From: Gammaproteobacteria bacterium
Lineage (GTDB): Bacteria > Pseudomonadota > Gammaproteobacteria > Steroidobacterales > GCA-2729495
Direction: 5' to 3'
Assembly: GCA_030429685.1 (NCBI GenBank)
Contig: JAUIEY010000013.1
Coordinates: 1-19,009 of the forward strand
DNA length: 19,009 bases
This document shows, in pieces, positions 15,157 through 19,009 of this stretch. The stretch's first letter is position 1. Each line of letters begins with the position of its first letter. A program made the translations under genes and the position numbers. Below the pieces are notes generated by a model, which saw only the letters and a list, made by a program, of their open reading frames with translations, was not told the origin of the DNA and did no database searches.

Positions 15157-16155
15157 TTACTGTCCGGTTTCCGGCGGCACTTCCTCGGCGAACGCTTCCC
15201 AGGTGCCTTTCGGCATAACCTGTGGCCAGTGATCCGGCACTTGCAGGTATTCCGGCGCATGCTTCTCGATATAGGCGAGCACCTTGGGTGGCACGTCGCC
15301 ATAATCGGGCAAGCCTTTGTGACTCCACATCCTGCCGAACAGCACCTCGTCGCGGTATTCGTGTTCGCCCATGCGCATCCATGGCCACCATTGCGACAGC
15401 CGACTGAAACCCGCCATGTACCGCACAGCAGGCTCGCTGCGATCCATCATCTGCGCCAGCGACATGCTAAAAGTGAAATGCTCTGACGGACTGATGCGGT
15501 CGCCGGTGCAGGCTTTGGGCCATTTGTCTTTGGTTACCGGGTTGGTGTACTCGTGCGCATAGTCCCAGGCCAGCAACAGGTCGTCGCCGAAACTGTCAAA
15601 CGGCAGGACAAAGGGTACGACGCCGGACTCTTCACGATGCGTGCCTTCGTTCATCAGGGTGGCGTCATCTTTTGCCGAGCCCATGGCAAAGCGCGGCATC
15701 TCCGCGGTGAGTTTGCCGCCCATATTCGGGTTGTAGAAGTTCACCACTTCCACGGTTTCGCCGGTCCAGGGATTGTCCCAGGTTTCCAGTATGTCGCCGC
15801 TGGCAAGGTCAGTGAAATAACCGGTTTCCTTGCCGCGTATCCACATGTTGCCGTCGGCGTCGATTTTTGACTGCATTACGCCGGTGCCGGTGTAGCCGAA
15901 TAGCGGCACAAGGCGCCGGTTACCGATACGGCCATACATCAGACCGTGAAAGCCGCCGATCTGTGGCTCGTCATATCCGGCCCAGATTTTGCCAAAGGCA
16001 TACAGGTTGTCGTAGGGGTCGTCAAAATCCAGGCTAACGCCGGCTCCTGCCGGCAGATACGGTGGCCGCACAAGCGTGCGCGGTGCCATCTGTTCCAGCG
16101 CCTGGGCAGCGACGGGCGAGCGGCTCAGCAAGCCGTTAAGAAAAAAAGAAGGCAT
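15157..16155 (-). CDS. DUF1838 family protein, paralogue without a Tat motif
   Basis: A 332-residue protein closely similar to the DUF1838 protein at 11849-12913. Shared blocks include DPYDNLYAFGKIW, ETGYFTDLxSGDILETWDNP, TGETVEV, LMNEGT, SEHFTF, FGRMxSHKGL and an identical VPPKVLAYIEKHAPE. The start at 16155 is chosen because AGGAG lies 5 bases before it; the frame extends to 16209 but without such a site. From this start, the N-terminus (MPSFFLNGLLSRSPVAAQA) is hydrophobic but has no twin arginine and no basic n-region, so export is doubtful and the site of action may differ from its paralogue. It is divergent from the GPH transporter gene. Confidence 0.85.
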   Translation of the reverse strand: MPSFFLNGLLSRSPVAAQALEQMAPRTLVRPPYLPAGAGVSLDFDDPYDNLYAFGKIWAGYDEPQIGGFHGLMYGRIGNRRLVPLFGYTGTGVMQSKIDADGNMWIRGKETGYFTDLASGDILETWDNPWTGETVEVVNFYNPNMGGKLTAEMPRFAMGSAKDDATLMNEGTHREESGVVPFVLPFDSFGDDLLLAWDYAHEYTNPVTKDKWPKACTGDRISPSEHFTFSMSLAQMMDRSEPAVRYMAGFSRLSQWWPWMRMGEHEYRDEVLFGRMWSHKGLPDYGDVPPKVLAYIEKHAPEYLQVPDHWPQVMPKGTWEAFAEEVPPETGQ

Positions 16156-16197
16156 GCATACTCCTGTTGGTTTGCCGTGTCCTGCAATGCTCGGCGC

Positions 16198-16225
16198 ATC
16201 ATCGCGCATATCTTCCGACGGTCAA
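16198..16225 (-). promoter_or_regulatory. Predicted sigma-70 promoter of the DUF1838 gene
   Basis: On the minus strand, TTGACC (16225-16220) and GATGAT (16203-16198) are 16 bases apart, giving a leader of roughly 35 bases before the ATG at 16155. The 8-mer TTGACCGT spanning this -35 also occurs on the same strand at 14318-14311, upstream of the MFS/DUF1838 operon. The rest of the 145-base divergent gap holds GGAGA for the + strand gene and no other clear element. Confidence 0.35.
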
Positions 16226-16300
16226 TATAGCGGTTCGATAGCTGCGCACTTGGCGGTCATGGTCTAGGATAAACAGCAATAGTCCGGAGATCAGACGCAT

Positions 16301-17689
16301 TTGAATGCCTCTACCGCAGATACTCTAGCTACTTCTGCCGAAGGTTCGGCTGCTGCCGACGTGGTACCGACCGGCGTGGCTGCCGGTTGGGGCTTCGGTA
16401 CTCTGGCAAGCGCGACGATGCTGAATGCGCCCACCGCTGCGCTGCTGTTTTTCCTCGTGACACTGGTAAAGCTGGATCCGTTTACGGTAGGCGCCCTGAT
16501 TTTTGCCGGCAAAATCGTAGACGTACTGACCGATCCGCCGGTTGGCGCATGGAGTGATCGCACCCGCTCCCGCTACGGCCGCCGTCGCCCGTGGTTGCTG
16601 GGATCGTCCTTTGCCTGCGGAATTGCGTTCGCGTTGTTGTTCAATATTCCTGTCATGAGCGATGCAGCTACGTATGTATACGTGGGCGCGACGCTGGCGC
16701 TGTTCGCGGTCGCCTACACGGCATTCCAGGTTCCCTACATGGCGATGCCGGCGGAAATGACCACTGACTATCACCAACGCACCAAGATCATGTCCTGGCG
16801 TGTATTTTTCATGACACTGGGAAACCTGGCCGGCGTGGCCTTTGCGGCGATTGCCGCGCGCTTCGGAGGTGACCGGGAAGCCTATGGCGAAGCAGCGCTC
16901 TATTTTGGCGCGGCAATAGCACTGGTTATGCTGGCGACTTTCTTTTTCACTGCAAACAGCCGCCAGACAACTGCCGCACCCGACAGCGCGGGTATTTCCT
17001 GGCGACAGCATTTGCAGTGGTTGCTTGTCAACCGGCCGCTGATGATATTGATTGGCACCAAGATCGCTATTTACCTCAGCGTCTTTGCGAGCCTGACGAC
17101 AGCGCTGTTTTTCTTTAAAAGTATTCTCAAGCTCGACGAGCAGACTTTCTTCATGGTGTTTGGGCTGCAGACAGTGGTCAGTATTCTGTTTCTGCCCCTG
17201 TGCAACCTGTTGTCCAGACGTATCGGCAAAAAACCAGCCTATATCATTTCCCTGACGGGTTTTGCCGCCGTGGTGCTGACCTGGCTGCTGGCCGCGCCGC
17301 ATGAGCCGCTGCCGTTGCTGATTGCCCGGGCCGTTATGCTGGGCGCTTTCGGGGCCGGCGCACATCTGTATGGGCAGTCCATGCTCATTGATACTTTTGC
17401 GCTGGACTATCAGCAGACCGGGCAGCGTCGTGAGGGCGTGCTGGCTGCTTCGTTCAGCTTTGTGGAAAAGGCCTGTATGGCCCTGGCACCGTTTATCGTC
17501 GGTTTTCTGCTCAGTACGCTGGGATTTGATAAAGACCTGGACCCGACCGCGGATCAGAGTGAATCGGCGGTCTTTGCGATTCAGCTGGGTTTTGTCTGGA
17601 TACCGGTTGCCTGCCAGCTGGTCTCGATAACGTTACTCAGGTTCTACCATCTGACAGAAGCTGAACTACAGGAGAAGCCGGCTGTATGA
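16301..17689 (+). CDS. GPH-type (glycoside-pentoside-hexuronide family) MFS cation symporter
   Basis: A 462-residue membrane protein with the GPH pattern after helix 2: K71, then D74, TDPPVGAWSDRTRSRYGRRRPW (77-98), with the family's D-P-x-x-G-x-x-S-D and RxGRRRPW. A further family block is VPYMAMPAEMTTDYHQRTKI. Family members bring in sugars or related glycosides with Na+ or H+, but marine relatives have many unknown substrates. The frame opens at TTG (16301), with GGAGA 11 bases upstream; an in-frame GTG at 16361 is the alternative, and the first 20 residues are low-complexity Ala/Ser/Thr. Its TGA overlaps the ATG of the FrnE-like gene. It is divergent from a DUF1838 gene, which links uptake to that family. 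Confidence 0.88.
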   Translation: MNASTADTLATSAEGSAAADVVPTGVAAGWGFGTLASATMLNAPTAALLFFLVTLVKLDPFTVGALIFAGKIVDVLTDPPVGAWSDRTRSRYGRRRPWLLGSSFACGIAFALLFNIPVMSDAATYVYVGATLALFAVAYTAFQVPYMAMPAEMTTDYHQRTKIMSWRVFFMTLGNLAGVAFAAIAARFGGDREAYGEAALYFGAAIALVMLATFFFTANSRQTTAAPDSAGISWRQHLQWLLVNRPLMILIGTKIAIYLSVFASLTTALFFFKSILKLDEQTFFMVFGLQTVVSILFLPLCNLLSRRIGKKPAYIISLTGFAAVVLTWLLAAPHEPLPLLIARAVMLGAFGAGAHLYGQSMLIDTFALDYQQTGQRREGVLAASFSFVEKACMALAPFIVGFLLSTLGFDKDLDPTADQSESAVFAIQLGFVWIPVACQLVSITLLRFYHLTEAELQEKPAV

Positions 17690-18339
17690 GCCAGAGCATA
17701 AGCATTGAAATCGTTTCCGACTTTGTCTGCCCCTGGTGTTATGTGGGCAAAAAGCGTCTGGAGCGGGCGCTGGCAATGCGTCCCGATCTGCGCGCCGAGG
17801 TTAGCTGGTCGCCCTTTCAGCTGAGTCCGGACATGCCGCGCTCGGGGCGCAACAAGCAGGCGCATTACGAGGAAATCTTCGGTGCGCAGCGTGCGGCGCA
17901 GATTATGGACAGTATGCGCGTGACCGGTGAGGCAGAGGGCATTGCTTTTGGCAGCAGTCCGGATGCCGTTTCACCAAATACGCTCTCGGCCCATGTACTG
18001 GCCTTCTGGGCTGCCGCTGACCCCGGGGTTGATACCGATGCTGTTATCGAGCGGCTGTTTGCCGCCCATCACGTGGAATGCGCCGACATCGGCGATCACG
18101 ACACGCTCGTCACCATAGCAGTCGGAGCGGGTATGGATGGCGATGCGGTGCGACGCAAGCTGGCGACCGGTGACGACGAAGCTGCAGTGCGGGCGCAGAT
18201 CGAGTTGGCCAAGCAGCGCGGCGTCAGCGGGGTACCGTTTTTCATACTCGATGCACAATACGGCATGTCCGGTGCGCAGCCGCCCGAATTGCTGGTGCAG
18301 ACTTTCGACCAGTTAACCGCCAAACAGGCTGCCGGCTAA
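17686..18339 (+). CDS. FrnE-like DsbA-family thiol oxidoreductase
   Basis: A 217-residue cytoplasmic protein of the DsbA/FrnE group. The redox motif is CPWC (C15, C18) in SDFVCPWCYVGKKRLE, the helical insertion lies in the middle, and the cis-proline is P184 in RGVSGVPFFIL. There is no signal peptide, as usual for FrnE types, which act on cytoplasmic thiols or as isomerases. Related kappa-class GST isomerases lack the CxxC, so oxidoreductase is favoured. The ATG overlaps the GPH transporter stop (ATGA), with AGGAG about 12 bases upstream, so it is the second gene of that operon. It converges on the cobalamin-protein gene with a 4-base gap. Confidence 0.88.
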   Translation: MSQSISIEIVSDFVCPWCYVGKKRLERALAMRPDLRAEVSWSPFQLSPDMPRSGRNKQAHYEEIFGAQRAAQIMDSMRVTGEAEGIAFGSSPDAVSPNTLSAHVLAFWAAADPGVDTDAVIERLFAAHHVECADIGDHDTLVTIAVGAGMDGDAVRRKLATGDDEAAVRAQIELAKQRGVSGVPFFILDAQYGMSGAQPPELLVQTFDQLTAKQAAG

Positions 18340-18343
18340 GGCA

Positions 18344-19009
18344 TCAATGATGTGCGGGCTTGCTGGTCAGTTCGTTGGCCAGTCGCACCGCGGATTCCGC
18401 ATTCGGCGCATGGCCATCAGCGCCCAGCGCGCGCCAGACATTCGGCGCTTCACCGAAAGCACCGCCACCGACAATGATTTTCGGTGTGTGTTCGCACAGG
18501 CTGCGGATCACGGCAATACTCTGCTGTAGTTTCGGCAACTGGGAACTCAGTGCGACCGATAGCATCGCGACATCGGCGTTGTAAAAATGTATGGCGGCCG
18601 GCAGGTCATTGCGTGGCACATCGGAACCCAGATAGATGGTGCGCCAGCCGCTGAGTTCCATCAGGTAGCCAATAGCGCGAATGCCGATATCGTGAACGTT
18701 GCCGGATATAGATGCGGCTACCGCCGTTTTGCCACTATCCGGCCGGCGCTCAGCGCGATCAACCAGCACCGCCATAAGCCGCTGGGTGGTAGTTGTCACC
18801 AGATGCTCTTCGGCGATGGTGATGTGATCAATATGCCAGAGGTGTCCGACTTCGTGCTGCGCCGGCAGTAACACCTCGGTGATGGCTTCGGCATGGGTCA
18901 TGTGGTCGCCGATGGCGTCCAGCACCTTGTGCTTGACGAACTCATCCTCGTAACGAAGTCCGTCTTCGTTGAGTACGCGGTAATCGTCCAGCACCACTGC
19001 ATTGTCCAT
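18344..19009 (-). CDS. Cobalamin-binding protein, CarH/AerR-like (5' end outside window or at its edge)
   Basis: The visible 221 residues run to the true C-terminus. Residues about 20-85 form a helical B12-binding cap with W58-x9-E68-H69 (LWHIDHITIAEEHL), the motif of CarH-type photoreceptors. Residues about 95-215 form a Rossmann B12-binding domain with NVHDIG (H106 as the lower cobalt ligand), SVAL (151) and VGGGAF. The usual D-x-H-x-x-G is N-x-H-x-x-G here. Relatives are B12-dependent light-responsive regulators (CarH/LitR with a MerR domain, AerR/PpaA without) and corrinoid methyltransfer proteins. A DNA-binding or PAS domain may lie upstream outside the window. The last base triplet is a Met codon, so the start is undetermined. 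Confidence 0.8.
   Translation of the reverse strand: MDNAVVLDDYRVLNEDGLRYEDEFVKHKVLDAIGDHMTHAEAITEVLLPAQHEVGHLWHIDHITIAEEHLVTTTTQRLMAVLVDRAERRPDSGKTAVAASISGNVHDIGIRAIGYLMELSGWRTIYLGSDVPRNDLPAAIHFYNADVAMLSVALSSQLPKLQQSIAVIRSLCEHTPKIIVGGGAFGEAPNVWRALGADGHAPNAESAVRLANELTSKPAHH

Noticed and set aside
16156..16209. Longer start for the second DUF1838 protein
   Set aside because: No ribosome site precedes 16209, while AGGAG lies 5 bases before the ATG at 16155, and the predicted promoter overlaps the extension.
16325..17365. Long open frame on the minus strand opposite the GPH transporter
   Set aside because: Its composition (Gln/His/Arg rich, no domain) is that of an antisense shadow; the plus strand has clear GPH motifs.

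Overview
The window is a gene-dense, moderately GC-rich stretch of a bacterial chromosome. Gene families, Shine-Dalgarno use, short intergenic gaps and a leaderless-type TAGAAT-N7-ATG start suggest a heterotrophic gammaproteobacterium, possibly marine; this is inference from gene content, not a marker-gene assignment. I see no rRNA, tRNA, CRISPR array, insertion sequence or phage gene. Two of about 20 genes look damaged (a glutathione S-transferase and a DUF1295 membrane protein), which may be real decay or assembly error.

Layout. 11-2605 (+): an exported cytochrome c fused to a duplicated unknown domain, an SDR with an export signal, and a small GST, closed by a strong bidirectional terminator at 2605-2639. 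2657-4834 (-): tRNA hydroxylase TrhO followed by an orphan periplasmic solute-binding protein. 4868-7012 (+): a GST pseudogene overlapping a lipoprotein type-B carboxylesterase. 7205-9388 (+): a small hypothetical protein with its own terminator, then a 14-helix MFS exporter overlapping a rhodanese. 9436-11852 (+): DUF2288, a phytanoyl-CoA-dioxygenase-like oxygenase, a frameshifted DUF1295 reductase and an exported rhodanese. The frameshift makes the last two read as one false fusion ORF.

11849-18339 is the most unusual part. Three DUF1838-type proteins, two of them clear paralogues and one with a Tat signal, are interleaved with two different transporters (MFS and GPH type) and a FrnE-like DsbA protein. 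They form divergent and convergent pairs sharing short intergenic regions. I read this as a candidate uncharacterised uptake/metabolism module; its substrate cannot be read from sequence. At 18344-19009 (-) is the C-terminal part of a cobalamin-binding protein carrying a CarH-like W-x9-EH motif, possibly a light- or B12-responsive regulator.

How the genes may work together: the window is rich in small-molecule modification (SDR, esterase, oxygenase, DUF1295, GSTs), thiol chemistry (TrhO, two rhodanese proteins, two GSTs, FrnE) and transport. This fits a catabolic or detoxification accessory region, but no single pathway is proved.
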